A stretch of 64,000 nucleotides of DNA, from positions 15,373,650 to 15,437,649 of the forward strand of contig NC_079887.1 of the NCBI RefSeq assembly GCF_029227915.1, in the 5' to 3' direction. The notes under the pieces are model-generated. The model searched no databases and was not told the origin of the DNA. It saw only the letters and a list, made by a program, of their open reading frames with translations. Below, piece after piece: positions 45,691 through 58,092 of this stretch; positions within the stretch are counted from its first letter, which is position 1; the number at the start of each line of letters is the position of its first letter. The position numbers were made by a program, and so were the translations under genes. The DNA comes from Hydractinia symbiolongicarpus. Lineage: Eukaryota > Cnidaria > Hydrozoa > Anthoathecata > Hydractiniidae.

Positions 45691-46440
45691 TTCTGTGAGG
45701 ATAACAGGTTTGAAAAAGACCTTTATGTACCTTGAAGTAATGTATTTTTTAAAGTTGGTATCTCCTTAAAGAATTTTTTTTTCTTTTTTTATAAATTTTT
45801 GTTTTGTAAGATTACATTTAACGACAAAAGTAAACTGAGAAAGTTTAATGACGGAAATGTTGACAAAGTGTGGTTTAACCTTCAAAGTAAACTAGTTTTG
45901 GTTTGTTTAAATTAACAAAAATAAAACATAAATACTAAATACATATGTTCCAGGCTTCTTCCTTTTCTAATATCGAACAACAAGAAAAAAGAAGCCTTTA
46001 AATACCAAAAAGAAAACATAAAGTCCTGGAAACTAGATCCGAAGTAATTAGAATGTTATATCAAAAAATTTATCAATCTAATTACAATTAAGTACATCTT
46101 CAGACTATATTAGTCTGAAGGTGTACTTAGTGTACGAAAAGCTTAACAAATAAATACTTTTTAACTTTCAAACTCGTTTTATTTTTTCTTAATTAATAAA
46201 CTATGGCTGTTATTTTTACTAAAAACTTTATTATTATTGTTAACAAATTCCCTTTACGTGCTACAAAAATAATGGACATTATTGACGTCACCTTGCAAAC
46301 AGCGTTAGAACAAATCTCGTTCCCAGGACCTTTTTTCGCACTTTTAATATCAGGAACAGCGCCGTTTAAGATAGAATATCTTAAACCACCATCAACCCCT
46401 GCCAATATTTTGTTCTGAGGCAGTTATATTTTGTAGACCG
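45691..46440. other. Intergenic with small hairpin and MITE fragment
   Basis: A hairpin at 46090-46128 (arms of 17, loop of 5) reads AAGTACATCTTCAGACT and its near-complement. A CTCGTTCCCAGGAC fragment at about 46317 matches the end of the CAACCTCGT MITE family. No gene. Confidence 0.55.
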
Positions 46441-46451
46441 TTATGGACCAC

Positions 46452-46602
46452 AATGGAATTAAAAACTGTTTATAGAGGCGCAATAGAGCTAAAAACTGTT
46501 CATAGAGGCGCAATAGAGCTAAAAACTGTTTATAGAGGCGCAATGGAGCTAAACACTGTTCATATAGGCGCAATGGAGCTAAACACTGTTCATAGGGGCG
46601 CA
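46452..46602. repeat. Minisatellite, five 30-bp units
   Basis: Five copies of a 30-bp unit around GGAGCTAAACACTGTTCATA and GAGGCGCAAT. The unit length is a multiple of three, so it yields an open frame of repeated MELKTVYRGA-like decapeptides without other gene evidence. Confidence 0.85.
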
Positions 46603-46604
46603 AA

Positions 46605-47616
46605 GCCTGTCAGATTTCAAATGTTTAACAGGAAGAGGCCGGACAAGATGAGAGTCTACAGAATAAAAATATAAGGAAAAACCTTTCTTTTTCGGTCTTT
46701 TACCGGAGCTTCATTTGCAGAACAAGGTTTTAGAAGTGCATTTGCCAGACTTACATCAGGATGCACATTAACTCTGGGAGGCTCGTGCAGAAAATAACTT
46801 CCAAGACCACCTTTTTGTGAGGATGTACAAAATAATATGGTTGATGAAAGCCGTTGAGGACAGGTTGTTTATACATTCTTTTATTGATGTGTGACGCTGG
46901 GCGTCCTGGTTAGTTGTAATAAACAAATTAAAAAGGTACTGATATTAAGCAAATTAACACATGTATGTTCCCTGTTCAAAACGGCTTTGCATGGCTTTGT
47001 TCCGGGGGCCCTTTAGAGTACTACAATATACTGACCGGCGAGATCGTGGATTTTTCAGCGGGACTAACTATAGCTTTAACAAAAGCAGTTCCACATGACA
47101 CTTTAAAAAAAGTCAATCACTATTCGAAAAAAGAAATGTTCGCTGAAAGTGAACTGTCATATTGTCATGGAAAGGAATACAAATATTTTACTGAACAATA
47201 TATTAGGTCTTGATAGTAAAAACATATACCTAGAATTTGAAGACAGAATGGTCAGAGAGCGTTGTTTTATTCTTCAAATATAGATTAACCGAACTGTTGC
47301 CATATACAATCTCAGAAAAACACTAGAATACGTAGTAGTATAACTTAGATGTGTAGAGTGGAATCTGGTGTATCAAAGTAGCTAACTCAAAATTTAGTTC
47401 AAGCCTCCCGCCCGCCTTTGCACTAATTAAGTCTAATCAATCAAAATTAGTTGATACTTTTTTATATATTCTCTAGATTAAGTTTTCTTTATTCAGGTAA
47501 AACCATCACATTCACAAAGCAGCACGCTTCTCATATGGAGTTTCCACTTTGCTTTTAGATGCATACACATGCGCACGTATATTATCACGCATATACAAAA
47601 TGGCGGCAACTTAACG
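46605..47616. other. Intergenic, 3' flank of TMEM120
   Basis: No gene supported. An 82-codon plus-strand frame at 46965-47213 has no recognisable domain. Confidence 0.4.
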
Positions 47617-50600
47617 TTAACCACACGGCAGCCGAATGGTAGATGTAGCTTTTTGACGTAACACAACTGCAAGCGTGTAGATGTTTCCAACAGCGATGAC
47701 GAAGAAGAGAAGAGAGCTTGCTAAAACCTAAATTTATTAAATTCGTGAAAACACATATACGAAAGAAGGTAAACTACCTTATGGGACAAAAAAAAATGTC
47801 AGAAAAAAGTGACAAAATCTTATCCAGGTGAAAAGCATTTTATGCAACATTTATTTATTTTATTGTTTCATAAGGTATTACCCTAGATCTGATATCATGA
47901 GCTAAAAAAGTAGAAACTCTCACCTGCCACTCTCTGCATTCTTCGTGTTGACTGAGTCTATACAAAACGTATCCGTTGTACAACTGGAAAATCTAGAGAG
48001 CAGAACGTAGAACATAAGGAAGTATAAAGTTACAAGGAAGCAATACAAACGAAATACATTATTTTCAAATTCAAACTTAAAAGTGTTTTTTAAAACATAT
48101 TCTCTAATAACTGGTAGTTAGCCCGTAAAATATCAACGGGAATTGAAAATTGCAATCGCTATTTCGATGAAAAATATTTCTTGCAAACACGAAATCGTAT
48201 GACTATTGAGGTGTGTCAGAAATTCACAGTTGTCATTAAGACATCGAAAATACTTAGTGTTAAATTATTCAAAGCTTCATAAAAAAGAAACAGGAATTTC
48301 TTTACTTTTTTGTACGACAATATATACTATACATCTATGATATATGTTCTTCTTATTTTTACAGTGTTATTTCTCAATTTGGGATAGGATATCTACGTTT
48401 TTGATGTAAGAAATGTGTAAAAAGTTACTTACATAACCTGCGACAAGAAAAGGCACTAAAAAAGTCAGTCCTTTTAACATGTACGAACGAAAGACATCTA
48501 GAACAAAAATTTATCATCATTGGTCAAACATAATTAACATAAATGTTGTTCTGGGCAGTATTTGCAATTGTTTAAAAGTATAGGTATATAATACATGTGT
48601 ATTTAAGCGAAAAAAGACAGAAAATGAAACACTACCTTGTGTCAAGTCCATGTTACTACCACGCCCTAAAGCACGCATTCGATATAACATACCATGTTGA
48701 TAATGATACTGAAGAAACTGAACAAAACCTAAAAACGTGCAATCAATTTGTTTTCATTAATGGAAACAAAACACTGACAAGAGCAAAAACAACAACAACA
48801 ATAACAACAACATAACAAAAACAACAACAAAAACAACAACAACAACAGCTTCTTCCTTACTTAAGTACAGCGCAAAGTAGTAGAACTGGGTGCGAAACAA
48901 TTGATACGTCACACTTTTCGGCCTAAAAGTAAACAGTTTTAAAACGGAGAGGCATAAAAAGAAATGGCTGGCACAAATTTCACTAGGTACATTTTGGATG
49001 GATAGATGTAAATGAAACACTAAAAAGATAAAAAACAACAAAGAAAAACTTTGGTGCAACCTATAAGACATAAACTAAATAAAGTGTGAAAACCAATCAA
49101 CTTCATAATTACCATATCAGTAGGAATCCTGACATCAAAATGGATAAATAATGGTGGGTAACATACCAGCCTTTGATCCTAAGTAAAAACAAAAACACTT
49201 AACAAAACTTATCTTTTCATAGAAAAGCTATAGCAGGTATGCTCCACATGAAAAAGTGGCACAAGACACTGGCACAAGACACTGACACTTCCAAATTACA
49301 TTTTTGCACAACCACATGCTGAAATAAACTAGAAAAACTATACCTAGAACCATTAGCTCGCAGAATTTGTTCTTGTAACGTTAAGGAGCTGTAATACCAA
49401 ACTAATATACCATTAAATAGCGCGTCGAAGAATCTGAAAAGTTTCAAGCACGAGTTGTGTATTAACAGACGGGTGTTAAACAAACACATATTGTGAACAG
49501 AGTAATGTTTTAAATTTGACAAACATTTTAATAAACTGATAAGATTAAAATTTTCTTTATATAGTAAAAGGGCATAGGTTCAAATTCCCGGCAGTGTCTA
49601 TCAACGAAAATCCATGCTTTTACCCTTAGCATTCAGCATAAGAAGATTGATATCATAGGCAGTAGTTTAGTTAAATACAGCTGTGGTATCTAAAATATGA
49701 GCATTACGTGCACTTAGAAACACTGTCCACTGCAAGGTTCATAGTAATTTTTAATGTTTTATTTTCCCGAACTGTTTAATTTGGCAAGACATTCTCAAAA
49801 TAAGAATTCTTTGAATGTGAACAAATTTACTAGGTAAAACTAGGAAGCAGTAGCCTTGGTGATTAATATTTTTGGTTAGTTTACGCATTTTGAGGGATAT
49901 ATCCTGCCATTTTTTCCCCGGATCGACGACAAATGGTAAGGGTGTTTAAAGCTCCTATGTGAGCTCCATAAATATCTGAAATTAGTGCCCACATAGAGAA
50001 TGGCCTTATGTGAGGATCGAAACCATGACCTTTTTTATGTTAGCCATACACTCTACTGTCTGAGCTATCAATGCTAAATCCATGTAATTACAACTGCAAG
50101 TTTAAAATTTAGTAGGTTCCTTACCTGGAATGAACAACAAAGAGATTAAACAATGCAAACACCATAGCTATCATCATCGTTTTTAATTTAAATTTCTCAT
50201 ACACATCTTTGTAATGTTGCCTAAACAAAAGATATAAAAAGCATATTACTTTGTCCACTTTGTTTGCAAATGTAATGAAATATTGTGCGACGATATTTAT
50301 GCCTGTTGTGAATTTAATACATCAGAACAAAAACACTTATGATATATTAAAGTTGCATCGATTTTACAGGTTTGGAAAATACAACAACAAGTAATTTTAA
50401 GGTTTGATATTACTAAATTAAAAACCTTCACCTTTTTGTAACTTGCTTAGATGTTTGATGTTGTGAATATTATTTTTACATGGTTTTTTTGAAAAGATTT
50501 TCTGCTCCCTATTAGCCTAATCAGGCATTAAAACCCTGTGTTTCCAGAATTAAGGAATACATGAAATTATAGACTAGAAATTCATATAACTCAACAGCAT

Positions 50601-53600
50601 TTGATTTGGAACTCAGTGAAAATTACTATTGCATAAACTAGTGTGAATTATTCTGTTATTTCTATGTGACTATCTTAGAATTGGTGGCTTTCCTTAAAAA
50701 ATCATTTGGCTAGTTCAATCCCACCAAACTTATGAGAATTAAGAGTGATATTTCTTACAAGAATATAAATTAACAGCTGTAAAATTTAAACGCAAAACTG
50801 GGATTCATACTTAAACTTTGTACATATAATTTTAAAACAAAAGTAACCTTATTTCTATCTTCATATGTAAATGCAAACAACTAGAGACACAAACTCATTT
50901 ACACCAATGCCAATGTATTCAAAAATCTATATATTAGCTATTATAGAATGTCTCAAAGGATTTTTTACGTAAGCAGATTTTTTGTACTTTGTGACATCCT
51001 TTAAATGAGGACCCAACCTAACTATCATATTTAACAATGTACAACTCATAGTTATTGCATCTGTTAGCATTGGTTTGTAGGCAGCTGGTACATCCTACCT
51101 GCTGTAAACTGCCACACCTTAATTTTTTTTCCCAATATGTGGTGAGAGAAATACAACAAAAAGAAAGAAATGACATTATTGCAACAAGTAAATCTTCACA
51201 TATGCTAAATATGTTATTACTTCTTAAATCATGCTCAAATTTCTAACATGAAATAATATTTAAATTATGACATAACTCACTTTTGCCAGAATAATGAAAC
51301 ATTAATTTCTCCAATGCACGCTCGAAGAAACCATCTGAAAAAGATTATAAAAAACCATAAAAAACAACCATGTCTCTCATAGAGTACAAAAGTAACATCG
51401 CAAAAAGTATATTAATTAACCCTTGTACAGTAATACAGTATTCTTTAATATATGTTAGTGCAGTAAATTGACCAAAGCATAGACAAAGCTTAGCTCTCAT
51501 CTTGGTGGATTTACATATGGATTGCTAAAGCAAGAAACTTTTGCCATTGATTTAAAAATACTAAAGTGTGCATCATTAATGAATTAGATTGGTGAATGTG
51601 ACTAGGTTGCACAACTTAATAATAAAAAAGAATGTGGCCAAAAAAACTGATCAATGCTCCAGAATTTTGCTAAATCTTACCCAGCTTTCTTGGGTAAAGC
51701 TTGTTGGAGTTCATCAAAGTGGCATTGGATGCCATTCAGTTTCTTTGTCATCTCTAAAAAATTTTCCTTTTCTTTTGAAGAAGTTTGTTTTCTTCCAACA
51801 CTAAATAAAATAAACATCACAAGATGTCACATAACACAAATTCATATATACATACTCTAGTAAGTAAAAAGTTTAAATGTCCTCGGGATTCTATCCTTAA
51901 GACAGTCTCTCCCTCCCCTTTGACTGTAACTATGTTACACTACTGCCAGAGATATGTATAGCATTGGTATAACTTGCTTGCCTGTGACACAAGCTGGTTA
52001 GTGGTCAGTAGATGGCATGAAATGGGTTGACAACACTGCATTTAAAATGCGCCAGAGTGGGGACTCAAAGCTGAAACATTATGATTACAAGTCAAATGTG
52101 CTACCACTACACCATCTCTGCTTAAGCATTCTGAAAATCCAAATCCTTTTTTTAATAGAAATATCCATGAATATTCTTAACGAACATTGAAAAAAAAAAC
52201 ACTTTGAATAAATTAAAAATAAAACAGCATTGAAAATTAAATCAGCAAGTGTAAATTTTATTCACTTACGCTTTTAGTGACTTAGCAAAAGCTCCCACAT
52301 TCTTTAACTGATAGTCAACACCTTTCTGTAGCTTTGCTTGAGCATTGCGATACTCATCCATTAACTGCAGCAGCTTTGCATATTCGTTTTCCTATGAAAA
52401 TTATACTTTAGTAAATTTGTGGGCAAAATATTATTGTTCTGTGCTTTTGAAGATGTAATTTCTGTTGTTGTGTTTTAGTCAGACTAGCATAGTATTGTGC
52501 AGTACCAGCCTGATGTAGCAGTAGAAAGGTATTGTTGTTCAAAATCTTGCAAAATTATTCAAATTGTTAATTCACAGAAGATAATCTCCATTGAATTTTT
52601 CCATAATGTCGATTTCTGAAAATATAAAACAAAAAATTTTGTTTTTGACTTCACAAAAAATTTAACACTGTTTTCACTGATTAATATTAAAGTTCGACAT
52701 GACAAATATTTCTTTCTGTAATCATTGCTTTTTTTAAAAGGAACAGATTTAAAATTGTTTTGTGAAGTGACCCCTTTAAAGAGAACAAGAAACCGGGGCG
52801 GTTTGAACACTCACACGCTTTTGACCCTGACATTCTAGCCTACTCATCGACCCGGACTTACTGCATTCCTCTAGGTCTATTGTCAAATTTTCCTTCTGTA
52901 AGATTCTGAAGATGCTAAGGATCGACGCATGCGCATAAGAACGTATATATATGGGCATGGCTGCTGGCGCTCTCTCAATGTTTTCATTCCCAGTTCTCTA
53001 TTCGAAGCGCGGTTCGTACAAGGGTTTGCTATCAGACTTAGTAGACCACGAGAACGAAGAGAAATGGTTGACGGGTAGACTATGGCATTCTGGCAGTTGA
53101 AAGAGGATTTTTTTTAGATTCTTCTGAGCTTAGTGAGAGTTTTATCGTAAGGGGGCAGCAACAGTGCTTGCATTTAGAGGGCAATAGACTGAATGGAAAT
53201 AAAAGACTATAAAACAACTTCAACATTTTCTTTTGTCTTTCCACAAACTAAAACCATAAATAACAGAAGAATACCCAAATCGAGTATAATAATACTAATA
53301 TAAAAACACAGAATGAGCTAAAAAATGGAATACTGAAAAAAAAATAGTAATAAAAAAAACGATACTAAAGTCCATCATGTGTTCACTATGCGTGCAAATC
53401 GACCAATCTATCAATCAATGAATAATTTTGCTTCGACTTAAAATTCACGAAGTAAACATGAATGTACACAAATTTTAATGAAAGAAACAACAACGAAAAT
53501 ATCACTTATGAAAGGGAAGGATTTACAAAAAGTAGGAACTCATCTGTTCGAAATTTCTCGAAATCTTGCAAACGTAACATAACAAAAGTAGTAACAAAAA

Positions 53601-56528
53601 GAGTTGAAAACTGGTACTTCAGGTTTGAATCCTCAAAAGTCACAAGCACTTTTAACACAACAATCAATGTAAAAACTGAAGCGAAAAGGAGCTGACAGTT
53701 CAGACTCGATACTTATAAATGTTATTATATAAACGATAAATATATACATGAAACTATATACTATGTGAAATATATAAACAACTATGTTGTTTTGTTTTTC
53801 TTCCCTATATTAATTAGCGTTGCACTTGTAGTTGTTATCAAGCAATGTTTTTTGAAGAAGTGAAAAAAAAAACGTACAATAGGAAAGAATTAATCAGGTT
53901 GTTTCTATTCGATTTGAAAAATCTCAATAATGTAAAACCCTGAACTGATTTTCAACAGACAACAAATGGAACCTGGTTCTCGTAAAATCTTTAAAAAATG
54001 AACACAATAATAAATGTAAAAATTTAAAATGTCACTACTAGGGTGAAGGCAGTTGGAAAAACTAACTGTTTGACTCGAGCATCATCAGATAACAATAACT
54101 TCACTCTTTTTGCATAAAACTTACAACATTGTCTGACACATTAACTTGCATGAGAACCTGAACATTCAGCATGCTTCTTGCAACCATCTTTGTATCATCC
54201 AAGGTTACTTCAAAGCAAGATGTTATTATCTCGCCAGGTGCACAATATTCCTGCCTTGCTTTTGTATTGCTATTCAGTAACGTAATGTAACATTAGTTTT
54301 CTCTTGGCAGAGTTCTTTCACTGAGATGTTTTGACATTTTTCGCATTCAACCAAATCTTCTTCATTTACTTCCACAGTGTGCTTGCACATGCTGCAACCC
54401 AATTGAGGCAAAAGCGACTTAGTATTCACTGAAACAATTTTACCCGTGACAGCTGCTGATGTTGAGTCAACAAGGTCTTTCTTGGTGAAACTTTTAGGAT
54501 CTAACGAGACTGACGCAGTTATTGTCTTCAGCCTTGACAACAAGGTCGCCAAATATTGTAATGGGGATAATATCAGTCTTGTCGTTGATGCTGGCTTGTT
54601 TCAAACGAATTGTTATACCATTTTTTTTCAACTAACTTTTCGTTGGATAAATTGTAAAGACATGCCTCAGTGTTCACCAAATCATACAAGGAACATTCAT
54701 TGTTGATCTGGGCAATGGTAAGAAACTTCTTGGCTATTATCGGTGTAGTGAAAGAAAGTTTAGCCTTCTTTACTGATGACCAGTCATTTATAATGATGTC
54801 GTCACCATTACCTCTTTTATATTTCTTTATTTCACATCCTGATCCATTTTCACTGGTACTGATTTCTGAGAATAACTTTTGCTTTTCAGGCAAAAAACAC
54901 ACTACTCTGGTTTCTTTCTTCAAAATGACGTGATAATCAATCTGAAACCATAGTTGAAAGACTAATACATACCAAAAATTCACAACAAAGTATATAAAAA
55001 CCAAACCAACTTCAACAACGTGCGTCAACGTACAATGAGTTTCAAAATGGCAGAGCTTACCAGCCAAACTTTTGGCAGATCAAACATGTGCGGAGGTCTG
55101 GACCTGTGGGTGCGATAGAAGCGCGCATTGCGCAAAAATGTAAAAACGGCGCACCATCTAAAAACTTTTCGTTCCCAAAGTTGCCTTTGAAACACTCACC
55201 AACCTAAAGGTGTGAGTGAAAAATGCAAAAAATTGCAAAATCAATGAAACATTATTTGCCTGACAAAATACTAAAATGGTAACTCTCCAAAAAACAAAAT
55301 CTAGGTATTAGGCTATTATCCCTTTCATTTTTTTTACAAATTATTTTTGGAATATTCCAAAAATATTTTGAAATTCTTTTAAACGTTTTGGAATGTTTTA
55401 GACGACACTGGTATGATCAATAACTTTAGTACTTCAAACTAATTCATGTTTAAAAGCCTTAAGTTAGGAATAAAATCACTTCACATTCTGATGAAGAGGG
55501 TATTGGCTTAAAAGAAGAGCTTTGTGGCCCTTGGAATATTATTTGAGGGGAAAAGCGGGTGCTAATAGATGACTTTTTGTGTGACGTAGTTGTTTTGATT
55601 TCATTTTGAAAACAATGGGCATGTGCACACTTTTGTGCAGGTAAAACCAGGTTAAATGCTTGAAGATTAAAGATTTTTTGTGTGAAGATTTAAGAAAAAC
55701 TGGAAGTAAATTTTAATGATATAGTTTCTTTTAATTTTTCTTAAAAACTTTCACTAGAGTCTCCATGGCCAGGGGGAAAAGGAAACCGTTCGAGTTAAGG
55801 AGACGTTCGAGTAATAGAGGTTCGAGTTATGGAGACTCTACTGTATTTCTTTTTTTAGACATATTTCTTTGATTATATTTTCTACCTACAAAATAATACA
55901 AACTCTAAACTTTTGTAAGGGAAGAGTCAAAAATCGATTTTTTCAAAAAGAACATTATTTCGACGTTTGGGGGGGAGGGGGTTTTGACCATGACCATATA
56001 AGTGCCAGATAATATTTTTTGAGTAACAAGCAGGTTCCTGATTATGTTGCCCTGATTATGTAATTTCTGCCCTGTTCTTAACCAGGGCAAGCTGCCGTAC
56101 TTAATCAGGGCAGCGTTTATTATCCAGGCAGAACATACATACACATACCAATAATGTCCCTGAACTGAGTTTTTCTTCTGTGTAATATGTGCTTTGTGAA
56201 TTTTCTGTTGAAAACGTTACTTTAATCTCAGAAAAACTGTAAATAATAGGATGGCCGCAGAAATGTGCTTTAAACCACCATACTACACAGGTATTTTTTC
56301 TCACCTAATATAATCGAAGCTATCCCAGCCCTGCTGGGTTTGTCTCCAAAAACGTTGGCTCTTAAAAGACTGTATTATTGACATCAACATTCTTCTTGTG
56401 AAAGGGAGGAAGGAATTGTTAAGAAAAAACGATTAAAATACCTTTAATTTTTTGATATTATTTTCAAATCCATCCCACTCTTTTTCCCATTCTTCAATTG
56501 AAGTTATTTCACGTATAGACGCAGCCAT
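47617..56528 (-). CDS. TMEM120: Transmembrane protein 120 (CoA-binding, ELOVL-fold family)
   Basis: Twelve exons join in phase to 344 aa (human TMEM120A is 343): 56442-56528, 52270-52391, 51681-51800, 51281-51334, 50125-50220, 49344-49433, 49113-49178, 48861-48922, 48636-48728, 48433-48497, 47924-47992, 47617-47727. Residues 1-110 are charged and predicted coiled coil. Six hydrophobic segments follow. Family landmarks are [43 protein letters not shown] with the His pair at 198-199, [31 protein letters not shown] and EECREWQVL. Vertebrate TMEM120 proteins lie in the nuclear envelope/ER, dimerise and bind coenzyme A through the elongase-like fold; a mechanosensing role (TACAN) has been disputed. 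The start follows AAA before ATGG and opens the expected N-terminus. Intron 1 is 4 kb and full of repeats. No damage seen. Confidence 0.95.
49915..50076 (-). mobile_element. tRNA-derived SINE-like element
   Basis: On the minus strand TAGCTCAGACAGTAGAGTG resembles an A box (complement of 50049-50067) and GGTTTCGATCC a B box (complement of about 50013-50024), at normal tRNA spacing. A non-tRNA body follows toward 49915. Different family from the 38.7-kb SINE. Lies in a TMEM120 intron. Confidence 0.55.
51858..52127 (-). mobile_element. tRNA-derived SINE, second copy of the ACTT-tail family
   Basis: Minus strand reads AGATGGTGTAGTGGTAGCAC, then CTTGTAATCATAATGTTTCAG and TTTGAGTCCCCACTC, a body with GTAACATAGTTACAGT, and a TTACTTAC end. 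All blocks occur in the same order at 38679-38979. Lies in intron 2 of TMEM120. Confidence 0.75.
54108..55060 (-). pseudogene. RPA70-like OB-fold single-strand-DNA-binding protein pseudogene
   Basis: Coding-like minus-strand segments in three frames. First [20 protein letters not shown] with a lysine-rich part before it. Then [20 protein letters not shown], an OB-fold strand pattern. Then [20 protein letters not shown] followed by GCSMCKHTV and LVECEKC, a CxxC...CxxC zinc ribbon as in the third DNA-binding domain of RPA70. At least two frameshifts (near 54580 and 54515) and a stop near 54274 break it. Further frame pieces ([13 protein letters not shown]) continue to 54108. Probably mobile-element derived or a retrocopy, nested in TMEM120 intron 1. 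The family assignment is moderate. Confidence 0.5.
55752..55843. mobile_element. Minimal pogo-like MITE (92 bp)
   Basis: The left end CACTAGAGTCTCCAT and the right end ATGGAGACTCTACTG are inverted, followed by TA on the right. The interior has CGTTCGAGTTAAGGAGACGT and a TTCGAGT repeat. Same design as the element at 40918-41488 but a different family. Confidence 0.6.
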
Positions 56529-56869
56529 TTTACCCTTTTCTTTTAGCTACCTTTGTTTATCAACTAAAATTTGAACTCTGATCTTTATTGCATGTTGTGT
56601 TAACAGTACACGAAACAAAACGCTGGTCGCGGAGCTTACATTGTTCCGTACGAAATTGACCCGTTGTACGAGGTTGGTCACTTTTCGCGCTTGTACGAAG
56701 ATGGGCATTTTTGTACGAAAATGGGCATTACAATTGCTGTACAAAAATTAGGCAACGAATAATTTGGTTTAGAAATGAATATCTAAACATTGTTAATTAC
56801 ATTCAGTAAACATGATAATATCTTAAATATTCTCTGAACGTTAATTTTTGACAATTATCTGATGATTGT
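56529..56869. promoter_or_regulatory. Presumed TMEM120 promoter region
   Basis: This 340-bp gap lies between the TMEM120 start codon and the satellite array. It holds three GTACGA-type motifs (TTGTACGAGGTTGG, TTGTACGAAGATGGGC, TTGTACGAAAATGGGC at 56660-56725) that resemble half-units of the satellite. No TATA box or initiator can be assigned. Confidence 0.35.
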
Positions 56870-58069
56870 ACCAACATCGTACAACTTAAATAACTGTGTA
56901 CGAGGTTGGGCCTACTTCACTTCTTCTACTTAACTTGAATTTTTTTTATCCATACCAACTTCGTACAACTTAAATAACTGTGTACGAGATTGGGCCAACG
57001 TCACTTCTTCTACTTAAGTTGAATTTTTTTTTAACCATACCAACTTCGTACAACTTAAATAACTGTGTACGAGGTTAGGCCTACTCCACTTCTTCTACTT
57101 AAACTTGAATTTTTTGATCCATACCAACTTCGTACAACTTAAATAACTGTGTACGAGGTTGGGCCTACTTCACTTCTTCTACTTAACTTGAATTTTTTTT
57201 ATCCATACCAACTTCGTACAACTTAAATAACTGTGTACGAGATTGGGCCAACGTCACTTCTTCTACTTAACTTGAATTTTTTTTATCCATACCAACTCCG
57301 TACAACTTAAATAACTGTGTACGAGGTTAGGCCTACTTCACTTCTTCTACTTAAACTTGAATTTTTTGATCCATACCAACTTCGTACAACTTAAATAACT
57401 GTGTACGAGGTTAGGCCTACTTCACTTCTTCTACTTAAACTTGAATTTCTTGATCCATACCAACTTCGTACAACTTAAATAACTGTGTACGAGGTTAGGC
57501 CTACTTCACTTCTTCTACTTAAACTTGAATTTTTTGATCCATACCAACTTCGTACAACTTAAATAACTGTGTACGAGGTTAGGCCTACTTCACTTCTTCT
57601 ACTTAAACTTGAATTTCTTGATCCATACCAACTTCGTACAACTTAAAAAACTGTGTACGAGGTTGGGCCTACTTCACTTCTTCTACTTAAACTTGAATTT
57701 TTTGATCCATACCAACTTCGTACAACTTAAAAAACTGTGTACGAGGTTGGGCCTACTTCACTTCTTCTACTTAAACTTGAATTTCTTGATCCATACCAAC
57801 TTCGTACAACTTAAAAAACTGTGTACGAGGTTGGGCCTACTTCACTTCTTCTACTTAAACTTGAATTTTTTGATCCATACCAACTTCGTACAACTTAAAA
57901 AACTGTGTACGAGGTTGGGCCTACTTCACTTCTTCTACTTAAACTTGAATTTTTTGATCCATACCAACTTCGTACAACTTAAAAAACTGTGTACGAGGTT
58001 GAGCCTACTTCACTTCTTCTACTTAACTTGAATTTTTTTTTATCCATACCAACTCCGTACAACTTAAAA
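56870..58069. repeat. 84-bp satellite array, ~14 units, each with a hairpin
   Basis: About 14.3 tandem units of 84 bp. Each has CCAACTTCGTACAACTT, an AT-rich spacer and GTGTACGAGGTTGG, so CCAACTTCGTACA and TGTACGAGGTTGG form a 13-bp inverted repeat with one mismatch. Unit variants are ordered. Units 1-3 and 4-6 repeat a GGTTGGGCC / GATTGGGCCAACG / GGTTAGGCC triplet. Later units alternate TTTTTTGATCC and TTTCTTGATCC, and the last five carry AAAAAACTG instead of AAATAACTG. As 84 is a multiple of three, one frame stays open for 140 codons; that is not a gene. The array ends 24 bp from the stop codon of the neighbouring transposon gene and may be part of that element. Confidence 0.95.
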
Positions 58070-58092
58070 CACCAAGAAACAGATGAAGACTA

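Noticed and set aside
46453-46674. 73-codon plus-strand frame over the 30-bp minisatellite
   Set aside because: Repeat-driven open frame; no domain or splice context.
52776-52958. 60-codon frame [12 protein letters not shown] in TMEM120 intron 1
   Set aside because: No similarity to the TMEM120 N-terminus, and exon 1 to exon 2 joins in phase without it.
57609-58031. 140-codon plus-strand frame of repeated NFLIHTNFVQLKKLCTRLGL-like units
   Set aside because: It stays open only because the satellite unit is 84 bp (28 codons); no start context, signal or homology.
56870-58069. CRISPR-like regularly spaced repeat
   Set aside because: The whole 84-bp unit is repeated with no unique spacers, the setting is a eukaryotic genome and there are no cas genes.
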